This document shows positions 18,470 to 27,011 of a stretch of 64,000 bases of DNA, piece by piece; position 1 is the first letter of the stretch, and every line of letters begins with the position of its first letter. The notes beneath the pieces were generated by a model. That model was given only the letters and a program-made list of their open reading frames with translations. It had not been told where the DNA came from and searched no databases. Position numbers and translations under genes: made by a program. Source of the stretch: Hymenobacter wooponensis (GTDB lineage: Bacteria; Bacteroidota; Bacteroidia; Cytophagales; Hymenobacteraceae); assembly GCF_004745865.1 (NCBI RefSeq), contig NZ_SRKZ01000008.1, positions 124,001-188,000 on the forward strand, read 5' to 3'.

Positions 18470-18489
18470 GGCCGAAGGGGGAGAATCGG

Positions 18490-19182
18490 TTAGAACTGGT
18501 TGCGGCTGTTTTCCAGCACTACCTGCCCGTCGAGCAGGCGGATAACGCGCCGGGCGTACCGGGCATCGTGCTCGGAGTGCGTGACCATGAGCACGGTGGT
18601 GCCCGTCTCGTTCAGCTCGGTTAGCAGGCCCAGCACGTCGTGGCCGCTGGCCGAGTCGAGGTTGCCGGTGGGCTCGTCGGCCAGCAGCAGCGGCGGGGCG
18701 TTCACCACGGCGCGGGCCACGGCCACGCGCTGCTGCTGCCCACCCGAGAGCTGCAGCGGAAAGTGGTTGCGCCGGTGCAGCAGCTGCATTTTCTCCAGCA
18801 CCTGCTCTACCCGCTGCCGCCGCTCGGCGGCCCCCACGCCGAGGTAGCGCAGGGGCAGCTCCACGTTCTCAAACACCGTCAGCTCGTCAATCAGGTTGAA
18901 GCTCTGAAACACGAAGCCCAGGCTGCGCTTGCGCAGCTCGGCCCGCTGGCGCTCCGAGTAGCGGCTGGTTTCGGTGCCCAGCAGTTGCAGGCTGCCGCCG
19001 TCGGGCTCGTCAAGCAGGCCCAGCAGGTTGAGCAGCGTCGATTTGCCGCAGCCTGAGGGGCCCATGATGGCCACAAACTCCCCCTGCTCTACCGTCAGCG
19101 AGACGTGGTTCAGCGCCTTGGTTTGCACCTCCTCGGTGCGGTACACCTTTTCCAGGTTTTCGGTCTTAATCATGCGTTTCAT
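18490..19182 (-). CDS. ABC transporter ATP-binding protein (MacB/LolD-like)
   Basis: 230 residues with all nucleotide-binding motifs: Walker A GPSGCGKST (41-49), Q-loop FVFQSFNL, signature LSGGQ (145-149), Walker B LLLADE (165-170) and the H-loop in VTHSEH. Drives the permease encoded 20 nt downstream; the adaptor gene is 24 nt upstream. An alternative start three codons in (MIKTENLEK) is equally good. Confidence 0.93.
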   Translation of the reverse strand: MKRMIKTENLEKVYRTEEVQTKALNHVSLTVEQGEFVAIMGPSGCGKSTLLNLLGLLDEPDGGSLQLLGTETSRYSERQRAELRKRSLGFVFQSFNLIDELTVFENVELPLRYLGVGAAERRQRVEQVLEKMQLLHRRNHFPLQLSGGQQQRVAVARAVVNAPPLLLADEPTGNLDSASGHDVLGLLTELNETGTTVLMVTHSEHDARYARRVIRLLDGQVVLENSRNQF

Positions 19183-19206
19183 GCTTTACTAGTCAATTTT
19201 AACTAC

Positions 19207-20466
19207 CTAGGGGCGGCCATTATCCAGCACCAGCTCCTGCTGGTCGGCGTAGCCTTCGTAGCTGGAAGTCACGACTTGGTCGCCGGGCTGCAGGCCCGCC
19301 AGCACTTCATAATAATCAGGGTTCTGCCGCCCGAGCCGGATGGCCACCCGCTGGGCCCGGGTGCCGTCGGCCGCCAGCTTGAACGCCCAGTTGCCCACGG
19401 TTTGCTGGTAAAAGCCGCCTTTAGGCAGCAGCACCGCCGGGGCCTTCGCGCTCAGCGCTAAGCGGATGGGCAAGGTCTGGCCGCGCCGCAGGCCCGGGGG
19501 CGCGGTACCGGTAAAGGCCAAGTCGATTTGCACACCTTTAGCGACTTGCGCGAAGATTTTGGTCACCCGCAAGGCATACGCCTGGCCCTCCACCACCACT
19601 TCGCCCACCTGACCGGCCGCGATGCGCGCAATGTAAAACTCGTCCACCGCGGCGTGCAGTTTCACGCCCGCCAGCGCGTCAATCTGCCCTAGGCGCTGGC
19701 CCCGGGTTTTGACCTCGCCCACTTCCGCCGCCAGCGAGCTGAGTTGCCCGCCGACCGGAGCCCGCAGCAGCAGGTCGTCCATCTTGCGCCGCATCAGGGC
19801 CAGGTTGCTGGTCATGCGCCGTACCGACTCCTGCATGGTGCCCAGCTGCTGCTGCATGGCCACCGAATCCTGGCGCAGGGCCTGCCGCGTGAGCTGTCGC
19901 CGGCGTAGCTGGTAGCGGTAGGCGTTCTGGCTCTGCAAGTATTCTTGCCGCGCAATCGCCTTCAGGTCGTAGAGCACCTGGTTGGTGTCGAATACCCGCC
20001 GGGCCTCGGCCAGCTGGAAGTCGATGTCAGCCAGCTGATTTTGGCGCAGGATGCGGTTTTGCAGCAGCTGGGTTCGGGTGTTGCGCAGGTTGTTCATCAG
20101 GTCGTACACGGCCGTTTCGCGGTTTACCATTTCCAGCTGCAGGTCGGGGTTGGCCAGTTGGAGCAGGGGCTGGCCCGCCGTTAGGGTCGCGCCTTCTTCC
20201 ACCAGCACCTGCTGCACCGTGCCGGCCTCCGCCGCGTCGAGGTACACGGTGCGCAGCGGCTGGACCACCCCGTCGATGGCCGTGAACTCCTGAAAGTTGC
20301 CCCGCGTGACGGGGCTGATGGTCAGCCGGCTGGCCGCGACGTGCCGCCCCTGGCCCGGCCTAGGCCAGTAGATACCGGCCGCGCCCGTGCCGGCCAGCAC
20401 CAGGGCTCCCAGCCACCACCAGCGGGCTACAAACGACCACTTTTTTTTCGGTATCAAGATATCCAT
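19207..20466 (-). CDS. HlyD/MacA-type periplasmic adaptor subunit
   Basis: 419 residues from the ATG at 20466 (MDILIPKKKW). One N-terminal membrane anchor (about 14-33, WLGALVLAGTGAAGIYW) is followed by a lipoyl-like half (VQQVLVEEGATLTAGQPLLQL), a long alpha-helical hairpin (about 105-225, many Gln/Leu/Arg), and the returning lipoyl and beta-barrel parts (LLRAPVGGQLSSLAAEVGEV). It would bridge the inner-membrane MacB-like permease to an outer-membrane channel. First gene of the exporter operon and divergent from the NtrC-type regulator, which probably controls it. Confidence 0.9.
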   Translation of the reverse strand: MDILIPKKKWSFVARWWWLGALVLAGTGAAGIYWPRPGQGRHVAASRLTISPVTRGNFQEFTAIDGVVQPLRTVYLDAAEAGTVQQVLVEEGATLTAGQPLLQLANPDLQLEMVNRETAVYDLMNNLRNTRTQLLQNRILRQNQLADIDFQLAEARRVFDTNQVLYDLKAIARQEYLQSQNAYRYQLRRRQLTRQALRQDSVAMQQQLGTMQESVRRMTSNLALMRRKMDDLLLRAPVGGQLSSLAAEVGEVKTRGQRLGQIDALAGVKLHAAVDEFYIARIAAGQVGEVVVEGQAYALRVTKIFAQVAKGVQIDLAFTGTAPPGLRRGQTLPIRLALSAKAPAVLLPKGGFYQQTVGNWAFKLAADGTRAQRVAIRLGRQNPDYYEVLAGLQPGDQVVTSSYEGYADQQELVLDNGRP

Positions 20467-20771
20467 TTGGTTCGGCGCAGAAACTAACAGCAAGAAACTA
20501 GTGACCGGAGGGCCCAAGAACGGTGCCGTTGCCATAAATACTTGCTAATCAGCCGCCTGAATCGAAAGCCCAGGAGAAAGCTGTTGCCAAACGTCCGGTT
20601 TTGCTACAATTAACCGTTCGGTTCTGATACAGTCCGAAGCAGTTGCCAGACTGGAGAACAGCCTGGCTGACTGAAAACCAGTATTTTCCCAGGCCTGCAC
20701 GGTTTATGTGGCCGGGGTTGGGACGGGTGCCCGCCAGCCCCGACTTTTACAGTTTACCAAGCCCCTTTTTC
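20467..20771. promoter_or_regulatory. Divergent control region between exporter operon and NtrC/kinase operon
   Basis: 305 nt separating the two operons. It holds a perfect short dyad AACCG-TT-CGGTT at 20612-20623 and an imperfect dyad around TTGCCAAAC / GGTTTTGCT (20583-20605), both candidate sites for the Fis-type HTH of the regulator. I looked for a sigma-54 -24/-12 box and found no convincing match. Confidence 0.4.
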
Positions 20772-22145
20772 ATGAATCTGAAGCATGCCCGCATCCTGGT
20801 GGTAGACGACGAGCCCGATGTGCTGTTCGCCCTCAAGCTGCTACTCAAAACCGAGGTGCGGGAAGTGGTGACGGAGAAAAACCCGGAGCTGCTGCTCTCC
20901 CTGCTTCGCCAGCAGCATTTCGACGCCGTGCTGCTCGACATGAACTACCGCAGCGGTCAGGCGACCGGCAACGAGGGCTTCTACTGGCTGGGCCGCATTC
21001 TGGAGCACGACCCCACCACAGCCGTTATCCTGATTACGGCCTATGGCGACGTGCGCACGGCGGTCCGCGCCCTTAAAGCCGGCGCCACCGACTTTCTGCT
21101 TAAGCCCTGGCACAACGAACAGCTGCTGCAAACGCTGACCGCCGCCCTTCAACCTAAACCCGGCAACAAAAGCGGAGGTAGCCCGAAAAAAGTAGTCGGG
21201 CCGGCCGCCACTACTGCCTTGCTGGGTGAGTCAGCCGCCATGCAGGAAGTCCGAGCCATCATTGAAAAGGTCGCCCCGACCGAGGCCAACGTGCTGCTGC
21301 TGGGCGAGAACGGCACGGGAAAAGAGCTGGTCGCCAAATCCCTGCACGAGCAGTCGCGCCGCGCCGCCCGGCCTTTCGTGGCCGCCGACGTGGCCGCGCT
21401 CAGCGAGGGGTTGTTTGAAAGCGAGCTGTTCGGGCACACCAAGGGCGCGTTCACGGATGCCCAGGCCAGCCGCGTGGGCCGGTTGGAGGCGGCCGCCGGC
21501 GGAACCCTGTTTCTGGATGAGATTGGCAACATTGGCCTGCCGCAGCAAGCCAAGCTGCTCACGGCCTTGCAAAATCGCCAGGTGGTGCCCGTGGGGAGCA
21601 ATACCCCCATACCGGTAGATATCCGGCTGTTGTCGGCCACCAACGCCCCGTTGCACGCTCTGGTAGCCCGCGGTGCTTTCCGCCAGGACTTGATGTACCG
21701 CCTCAATACGGTCGAAATCACGCTGCCGCCCCTGCGCGAACGGGCCGACGACGTGCAGCTGCTGGCCCAGCACTTCGCCCAGGTGTACGCGGCCCGCAAC
21801 CGGCAACCCGTACCGGAATTCAGCGCTGCCGCCCTGCGCAAGCTCCGGGAGCACGCTTGGCCCGGCAACGTGCGGGAGCTGCAGCACGCCGTGGAGCGGG
21901 CCATTATCCTGGGGACAGGTCCCGTGCTGCTGCCGGCTGATTTCTTGTTTCGGGACCCCGAATCGACGGCGGCTGCCGCAGCAGCGGCGACCGGGGCGGA
22001 GCAGCCGCTGCCGTTGCTGGAAGTAGAAAAAAACACCATTCAGCAGGCCATTGAGCGCCACCGGGGCAACCTCACCAAAGCGGCCAAGGAGCTGGGCCTC
22101 ACCCGCACGGCCCTCTACCGTCGGCTCGACAAGCATGATATTTAA
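20772..22145 (+). CDS. NtrC-family sigma-54-dependent response regulator
   Basis: 457 residues from the ATG at 20772. Receiver domain (1-120) with acidic pocket DDE, phosphoacceptor Asp56 in LLDMNYR and Lys111 in LLKPW. The AAA+ domain has Walker A GENGTGKE (178-185), Walker B GGTLFLDEIG, and the sigma-54 contact loop, which reads GAFTDA (225-230), not the consensus GAFTGA. The C-terminus carries a Fis-type HTH (GNLTKAAKELGLTRTALYRR). Overlaps the kinase gene by 11 nt, so the pair is co-translated. Likely activates the divergent ABC exporter operon. The Asp in the loop occurs in some family members but would reduce sigma-54 coupling in well-studied homologues. Confidence 0.93.
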   Translation: MNLKHARILVVDDEPDVLFALKLLLKTEVREVVTEKNPELLLSLLRQQHFDAVLLDMNYRSGQATGNEGFYWLGRILEHDPTTAVILITAYGDVRTAVRALKAGATDFLLKPWHNEQLLQTLTAALQPKPGNKSGGSPKKVVGPAATTALLGESAAMQEVRAIIEKVAPTEANVLLLGENGTGKELVAKSLHEQSRRAARPFVAADVAALSEGLFESELFGHTKGAFTDAQASRVGRLEAAAGGTLFLDEIGNIGLPQQAKLLTALQNRQVVPVGSNTPIPVDIRLLSATNAPLHALVARGAFRQDLMYRLNTVEITLPPLRERADDVQLLAQHFAQVYAARNRQPVPEFSAAALRKLREHAWPGNVRELQHAVERAIILGTGPVLLPADFLFRDPESTAAAAAAATGAEQPLPLLEVEKNTIQQAIERHRGNLTKAAKELGLTRTALYRRLDKHDI

Positions 22146-23490
22146 GAGTCTGGACGTGCGCCTGCTGGGACGGTTGGTACTGCTGGTGGCCTCGCTGGCC
22201 GGGGGCGGATACGCTGCGCAGCACCACGCCTACGGGCTGGCCCTGGGGGGCCTAGTGCTGGTAGTAGTGCTGGTCCTAGACCTGACCCGCTACCTGACGC
22301 GCGGCCAGCGGGCCCTGGCCGACTTTACCCTGGCCCTCCAGTACCGCGACTTTTCGCGGGAGTACCCGGCGCAGTCCGGCCCGGCGGCGCTGCGGCCCTT
22401 CCATGAGGCCTTCAACCAGGTCAACGCCACGTTTCGGGAGCTGCGGGCCGAGCAGGAAGGGCAATTTCAGTACCTGCAAACCATCCTGGCCCTGCTCGAT
22501 ACCGGCATCGTCTCCTACGACGCGGCGGGCACCGTGGCCTGGGTGAACGAGGCGTTCAAACAGCTGCTGCACCTGCCCTACTTGAAAAATATTCGGGCGC
22601 TGCAAGCCCGGCAGCCAGTTCTGTACGAGGCCATCTGCCGGGCGGTGCCCGGCCAGCCCGCGGTGGTAAAACTGACGGTGGGCCTCCAAACGGTGCAGCT
22701 GCTCGTGTCGGCTACCCAGTTCAAGCTCCGCGGCGAAGCCTTTACCCTCCTAGCCTTTAAAAATGTGAGCCAGACCCTGGCCGATGCCGAAACGGCCGCC
22801 TGGCAGCAGCTGCTGCGGGTGATGACGCACGAAATCATGAACTCAGTTGCCCCCATCGCTTCGCTGGCGGATTCGTTGGGCCGCCACGTGCAGCGCGGCC
22901 GGCAGCCGGAAGTTCCCGGTGAGCTGCTCGACGACGTGGGCACCGGCATTCGCATCATCCAGCAGCGCAGCGAAGGGCTGCTGCGCTTCGCCCAGGTGTA
23001 CCGCAACTTTAGCAACCTGGCCTCGCCGCAGCGCACCACCCTCTACGTGCAGGAACTGCTCCAGACCACCCGGCAGCTGCTGGCGGAGCAGCTGGCCGCG
23101 CAAGGCATTGCGATTACCCTCAGCATCCGGCCCGCGCACCTCACCCTGCACGCCGATGGCCATCTGCTGGAGCAGGTGCTCATTAATCTGGTGCTCAATG
23201 CGGCGCAGGCACTCACCCAAACCCCCACCCCTCGCCTTAGCCTGCGGGCCTGGCCCGATGAACAGCAGCGGGTGGTCATCGAGGTGAAGGACAACGGGAG
23301 TGGCATTCCCGCCGACGTGCTGGACAGCATCTTTATTCCGTTTTTCACCACCCGACCCCACGGCTCCGGGATTGGGCTGAGCCTGGCCAAGCAAATCATG
23401 CAGCTGCACCAGGGTAGCATCCAGGTCCATTCCGTAGCGGGGGCGGGCAGCACGTTTCAGCTCTGGTTTCCTTCTTCGGTTACCCATTAG
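22135..23490 (+). CDS. NtrB/NtrY-like sensor histidine kinase
   Basis: 451 residues, start ATG at 22135 inside the end of the regulator gene. Two N-terminal membrane segments (about 10-28 and 33-50) separated by only a few residues, so there is little periplasmic sensor; sensing is probably by the PAS-like domain (about 115-215, LDTGIVSYDAAGTVAWVNEAF). HisKA with His232 in MTHEIMNS, then N box NLVLNAAQAL, G1 DNGSGIP, F box FFTTRP and G2 GSGIGLSLAK. Partner of the NtrC-type regulator. Confidence 0.92.
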   Translation: MIFKSLDVRLLGRLVLLVASLAGGGYAAQHHAYGLALGGLVLVVVLVLDLTRYLTRGQRALADFTLALQYRDFSREYPAQSGPAALRPFHEAFNQVNATFRELRAEQEGQFQYLQTILALLDTGIVSYDAAGTVAWVNEAFKQLLHLPYLKNIRALQARQPVLYEAICRAVPGQPAVVKLTVGLQTVQLLVSATQFKLRGEAFTLLAFKNVSQTLADAETAAWQQLLRVMTHEIMNSVAPIASLADSLGRHVQRGRQPEVPGELLDDVGTGIRIIQQRSEGLLRFAQVYRNFSNLASPQRTTLYVQELLQTTRQLLAEQLAAQGIAITLSIRPAHLTLHADGHLLEQVLINLVLNAAQALTQTPTPRLSLRAWPDEQQRVVIEVKDNGSGIPADVLDSIFIPFFTTRPHGSGIGLSLAKQIMQLHQGSIQVHSVAGAGSTFQLWFPSSVTH

Positions 23491-23523
23491 AGTACTATTC
23501 TGCTGGGAACGGCTTTGGTTAAG

Positions 23524-23600
23524 CGGACGAGGTGGCCGCGGCAGTTGCTTTTCTGGCGGCCACCGAAGCCTCCTATATTACCGGCGTTGACCGGCCGGCG
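23524..23600 (+). pseudogene. C-terminal scrap of an SDR gene
   Basis: In one frame the sequence reads ADEVAAAVAFLAATEASYI then TGVDRPAV, the end of an SDR (expected EEVAxxVxFLAS..ASYITGxxxxVDGG). The Rossmann and catalytic parts are absent and the closing DGG is lost. Pure remnant. Confidence 0.6.
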
Positions 23601-23864
23601 GTTAAACGCCGCTGTAAGATGCTCGGGGATGCGCGCAACCTGTTGACTAACCTATTGGGCATCCCCGACCACAATATCCCAAGTCGGGCACGAGGTGCCG
23701 CCGGCGACCGGCCACCCGCCCTCATCTTGCGGGTGGTTGCCCGCTTGGTGTTGCGCCCCTGTGTTGCGGCAGTTAGCCGTAGCCTCTTGTCCGCTTACGC
23801 ACGCGCCTTGCAGCTCTCCATCACAAGGTCCCCACGAAGCCGAGAGGCACCCCGCCGCTATTAC

Positions 23865-24753
23865 TCACCGCACGTATTCTAGAAGATGCGCAACAACGGC
23901 GCGGGCTACTTATTCTGGTGCCTCCCGATGAGGAAAATGGCCAATTCCTGCCAGCAGAAGCCGCCGATAGCCAGCGGTGAAGTACTGCTGCTGCCCTTCC
24001 GATTCCTGGGGGCCATCACAGGCGTCGGCGTCACCTTGCACCATGAGGGTGGGCACGGATAGGGATTCCGTAGCCAGCAGCTGTTGCACTAACGCTGCGT
24101 AGCGGTGGTCTGTGGCCTCTGTTGCTAGCCACCGGGCCCGATAGGCATTGAGCGTAATAGCCGCCCAGTATGGCCCAAGGAAGCTGGCGGCCGTGGCGGC
24201 AAACTCCGCCTCGTCCTACCAGCCCGGGGGGCTCCACGTGTGACAGTGGATGTGCGCAAAACCTACCGGGTCTTCTCGTACGGCGTTCGCGCCGGCCTCG
24301 GTGCACATAAACCACTGGTACCAGAACAAGCGCGCTTGCGCAAAATCGGGCAGCGAAAAACGGCCCCGGGGTTGGTAGGCCAGCGCCAGGGCCGTAATAG
24401 CCGTGATTCATTCCGGAAAAAGGGCCGCCAGCTTGTAGGCCACCCGCGCCCCCCGGTCGTGTCCCACCACGCCCACTTGCGCTACGCGCAGGGCATTCAG
24501 CAAATCCACGGCATCCTGGGCCAGCGCCACGCCGGAGCCCACGCGGGGGGTATGCGGGTCGAGAAACCGGGTGGGGGCCGTTCCGCGCAGCGCGGGGATG
24601 ATCGTGCGAAAGCCGGCTTCTTGCAGGCGCCGGGCTACGACCTGCCAGCCCCGGGGCATCCGGCCCTCCGTGCAATATCAGCACGGCGGGCCCCGTAGCG
24701 GGTCCGCCTTCTTCGTAGGCAATATCGAGCAGATCGGTGCGAATTGACAGCAT
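23865..24753 (-). pseudogene. Haloalkane-dehalogenase/epoxide-hydrolase-like enzyme with three in-frame stops
   Basis: From the ATG at 24753 (MLSIRTDLLDIAYEEGG) the gene needs one base restored near 24665 to join ILHG to RGWQVVARRLQEAGF. It then stays in one frame to 23865, interrupted by TGA after LAALFPE, TAG after the segment SPPGW, and TAA after the His motif GIGHFPHREAPE. The nucleophile elbow is GHDRGA, an Asp nucleophile as in haloacetate dehalogenases and epoxide hydrolases; acid QGDADA and His GIGHFP are also recognisable. Length (889 nt, about 295 codons) matches intact family members, so decay is recent. Confidence 0.8.
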
Positions 24754-24857
24754 GGAGTAGCCAGTAGCGTGGGGGGTGTGTGGGCTTAGAGGAGGCCGGT
24801 ATAGTAACAGCAGCTGGCCTAGGCGGTTGTCCTGTTGCTTGCTGGGCAGTTGATACG

Positions 24858-25130
24858 TTAAAACGACTCGCCCAACGAAAGCTGGTTGTCCGCCTGGGTA
24901 CTTGGCACGCCCGCTTTCTGGTAGTCTCCCACGCGCTTTTCAAAGAAGGTGATTTTGCCCTGCAGCGAAATCATCTCCATAAAGTCGAAGGGGTTAGTGA
25001 CGTGGTAGAGCGGGGCATACCCGAGCGATACTAGCAGGGGGCGGCTACAAACTTGATGGACTGGCTTGTGGCGTTCATGCCACGTAGGCTCACGGGCAGC
25101 GCGTCGGTTATGAGCTCCTGCTCAGTGGTC
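24858..25130 (-). pseudogene. nrdB: C-terminal fragment of ribonucleotide reductase small subunit
   Basis: Minus-strand pieces read [16 protein letters not shown], then after indels [55 protein letters not shown] and ESF-stop. This is the end of class I NrdB, including the flexible tail that docks on NrdA. At least one indel separates the two parts and everything upstream, including the iron ligands, is missing. The functional copy must be elsewhere; this is a duplicated or transferred scrap. Confidence 0.8.
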
Positions 25131-25148
25131 AGGTCCTCGCCGTTGCCG

Positions 25149-25186
25149 GGCCGTTGCGGCGCTCCTGCTTGAGCGCCGCAACGGCC
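25149..25186. repeat. Perfect 16-bp inverted repeat, 6-nt loop
   Basis: Arms 25149-25164 and 25171-25186. It marks the upstream limit of recognisable nrdB sequence. Confidence 0.85.
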
Positions 25187-25470
25187 TCCTCCTGCCCCCC
25201 GATGTTACCTAAACGCTATAAGTGCTGTTCGTCGGCCGGCGGTTCCAGGCGCGTGCCGTGGGTCAAACGCAGGATAAACGCCACCATCTGCTGGCGGGAG
25301 GCCGGGGTCTGGAGAGAAAAAAGCGGGGGTAACATCGCTCCCTCCGAGCGAATAATGCGCCGGATTTTCGCCTTAATTTGTTCTTTAGCAAGGCCTTACC
25401 GCAGATTTTCAGGAAAAGTGAACAGCTCTTGTCCGATACAATGCAACTTAGTACTGGGGCCGGTTGCCCA
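25187..25470. other. Protein-like debris of unknown origin
   Basis: On the minus strand 25230-25400 reads QIKAKIRRIIRSEGAMLPPL, FSLQTPASRQQMVAFILRL and THGTRLEPPADEQHL before a stop. It has protein character but no start and no family I recognise. Confidence 0.4.
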
Positions 25471-26160
25471 TCAGTTGACCAGCCCTTGCTGCAGGGCATA
25501 GCGCACGAGCGTTGCCGTATTACGCGTGCCCGTTTTCTCCAGCAGGCGCTCCCGGTACGTTTCCACGGTGCGTTTACTGGTCAACAGCTGCGCCGCGATT
25601 TCAGCGTTGGTGTAGCCCAGCACCAGCAGGTGCAACACCTGGTGCTCGCGGGCCGAGAGCGTCCCGTGTTCAGCAGGCTGCCGGCTGGCCGCAGCAGCCG
25701 GCTGCGGGGAGAAGGGCGCCGGCAGTGCGGGGAGAGCGGTGGCCGCGGGCAGCTGCCGCAGGGCCTGCAGGCCGCGCTCCGGGCTGAGGTACGGCCGGCC
25801 AGCGGCCACTAGGCGCAGCGCCAGCAGGAGTTCCTCGTGGGTGCTCGTTTTGTCGATATAGCCCGAGGCCCCGGCGGTAAAGATGGCGGCCACCAGGGCC
25901 GGCGTCGCTTCGGTGGAGAGCACCAAGACGCGCGGGGCCGCGGGACCAGCTGGCAGCTGGGTTAGCAGCGTCAGGACGTCCTGCCCGGGCATGATCCGGT
26001 CGAGCACGACGACCTCGGCGGGGGAGTGCGCCAGCCACTCCAGTACTTGTGCTCCCGTGCTTACCTCGCCGGCCACGCACAGGTCGGGCTGCTGAGCCAC
26101 CAGCAGGCGCATCCCTATTCGTGCCACGGGATGATCATCGGCTAACAGAATTCGAATCAT
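25471..26160 (-). CDS. LuxR/NarL-type response regulator
   Basis: 229 residues from the ATG at 26160 (MIRILLADDHPVARIG). Receiver domain with Asp54 in VVLDRIMPG and Lys in GYIDKTST; an Ala/Pro-rich linker (about 130-160); then the LuxR HTH (LSAREHQVLHLLVLGYTNAEIA and SKRTVETYRERLLEKTGTRN). Typical NarL/FixJ length. No histidine kinase is adjacent on either side, so it is an orphan in this window. Confidence 0.92.
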   Translation of the reverse strand: MIRILLADDHPVARIGMRLLVAQQPDLCVAGEVSTGAQVLEWLAHSPAEVVVLDRIMPGQDVLTLLTQLPAGPAAPRVLVLSTEATPALVAAIFTAGASGYIDKTSTHEELLLALRLVAAGRPYLSPERGLQALRQLPAATALPALPAPFSPQPAAAASRQPAEHGTLSAREHQVLHLLVLGYTNAEIAAQLLTSKRTVETYRERLLEKTGTRNTATLVRYALQQGLVN

Positions 26161-26462
26161 AGCAGACCGCAAGACGAAAGGATATTCGCTTTTACGTGGG
26201 GCCAGGTTACTGTACTCCCACGCGAGCGCTAAGGTTGGCGATAATAATACGTATCTAATCCAGGGCTTCCTCCACGCAAGTGAGGAAGCGGGGATTGCCC
26301 GGCCAGGGATTGGCAACGGACTGGTTTATTCGTTTCTTGTCGGGCAACATCTCCCCTTCTTCGTTAAAGCGGCAGGTGTACTACACCTGGTTATCCGCGC
26401 ACGATGCCACCATCAAAGGTATCTACCAAGTAGGTAGCCCAACCCGCAGCTCGCCAAGCTGC
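26161..26462. other. Intergenic stretch upstream of the LuxR regulator
   Basis: About 300 nt. Contains an 8-bp dyad GCTTCCTC / GAGGAAGC (26265-26289) and AT-rich sequence near 26245. No credible gene. Confidence 0.35.
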
Positions 26463-26945
26463 CTACTGTGACGGATAGTCAAGGATGGCTACAACTTTTG
26501 AAGGGTGAATTTTCCGTAGTTGACGAGCTACGTCTTTGGGGATCTGCAAGACCCGGTAGGTGTCTTGGGCTACTAGTACAAGGCGGCGCTTGCGGCGTTC
26601 GACTTTCCTCAAGCAGGAACAATTAATCGGCGTGTCTTTCTGAAAGCTCCACCGCATCGGATCTGCCCAGGCCCCTCCCACTAACGCGTCGCCACCCAGG
26701 GCACATAATATTTTTGATATAAAACGGAGATCTTGTTTGCTAATATCAGCATCAGCGGGCTGGGCTGGCAAGCCATGGGGCCGAGTCAAGCGCTCAGCTA
26801 CGTGGTGGAGCGCTACCGGCTGGATTATCCGAAGGAGGGGGAGCGGGTCAGCCGTGAGGTGGTAGATCACTGCGGGCACCGAGCGCGGGGGCGGCCACAA
26901 TAGCGCCTTGGCAGGGGTGGGTTCCGGGCTACGCTTCCCCCGCAT
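26463..26945 (-). CDS. Unrecognised protein, doubtful
   Basis: 160-codon frame. The first half has the Pro/Arg-rich look of chance coding in GC-rich DNA, but the last ~65 residues (RKVERRKRRLVLVAQDTYRV then PKDVARQLRKIHPSKVVAIL) have good protein character. There is no competing frame on the other strand. It could be a short gene with a later start, or the end of a decayed one. No family recognised. Confidence 0.3.
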   Translation of the reverse strand: MRGKRSPEPTPAKALLWPPPRSVPAVIYHLTADPLPLLRIIQPVALHHVAERLTRPHGLPAQPADADISKQDLRFISKILCALGGDALVGGAWADPMRWSFQKDTPINCSCLRKVERRKRRLVLVAQDTYRVLQIPKDVARQLRKIHPSKVVAILDYPSQ

Positions 26946-27011
26946 GCAACCATTTTAGCCCTGAAGGAATCTACGAGGCAGCTAGCTCTCGCTTTCCTCA
27001 CCCCTCTGACT

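Noticed and set aside
20467-20771. Sigma-54 promoter for the ABC operon
   Set aside because: TGGC- and TTGC-like strings occur, but none has GG and GC at the required 12-nt separation.
23865-24753. Possible stop-codon recoding
   Set aside because: Three different stop codons plus a frameshift in one gene point to decay, and neighbouring genes end normally with the same codons.
26280-26471. Short plus-strand frame with a GTG start
   Set aside because: The N-terminal half is arbitrary, it overlaps the regulator's upstream region, and no family is recognised.
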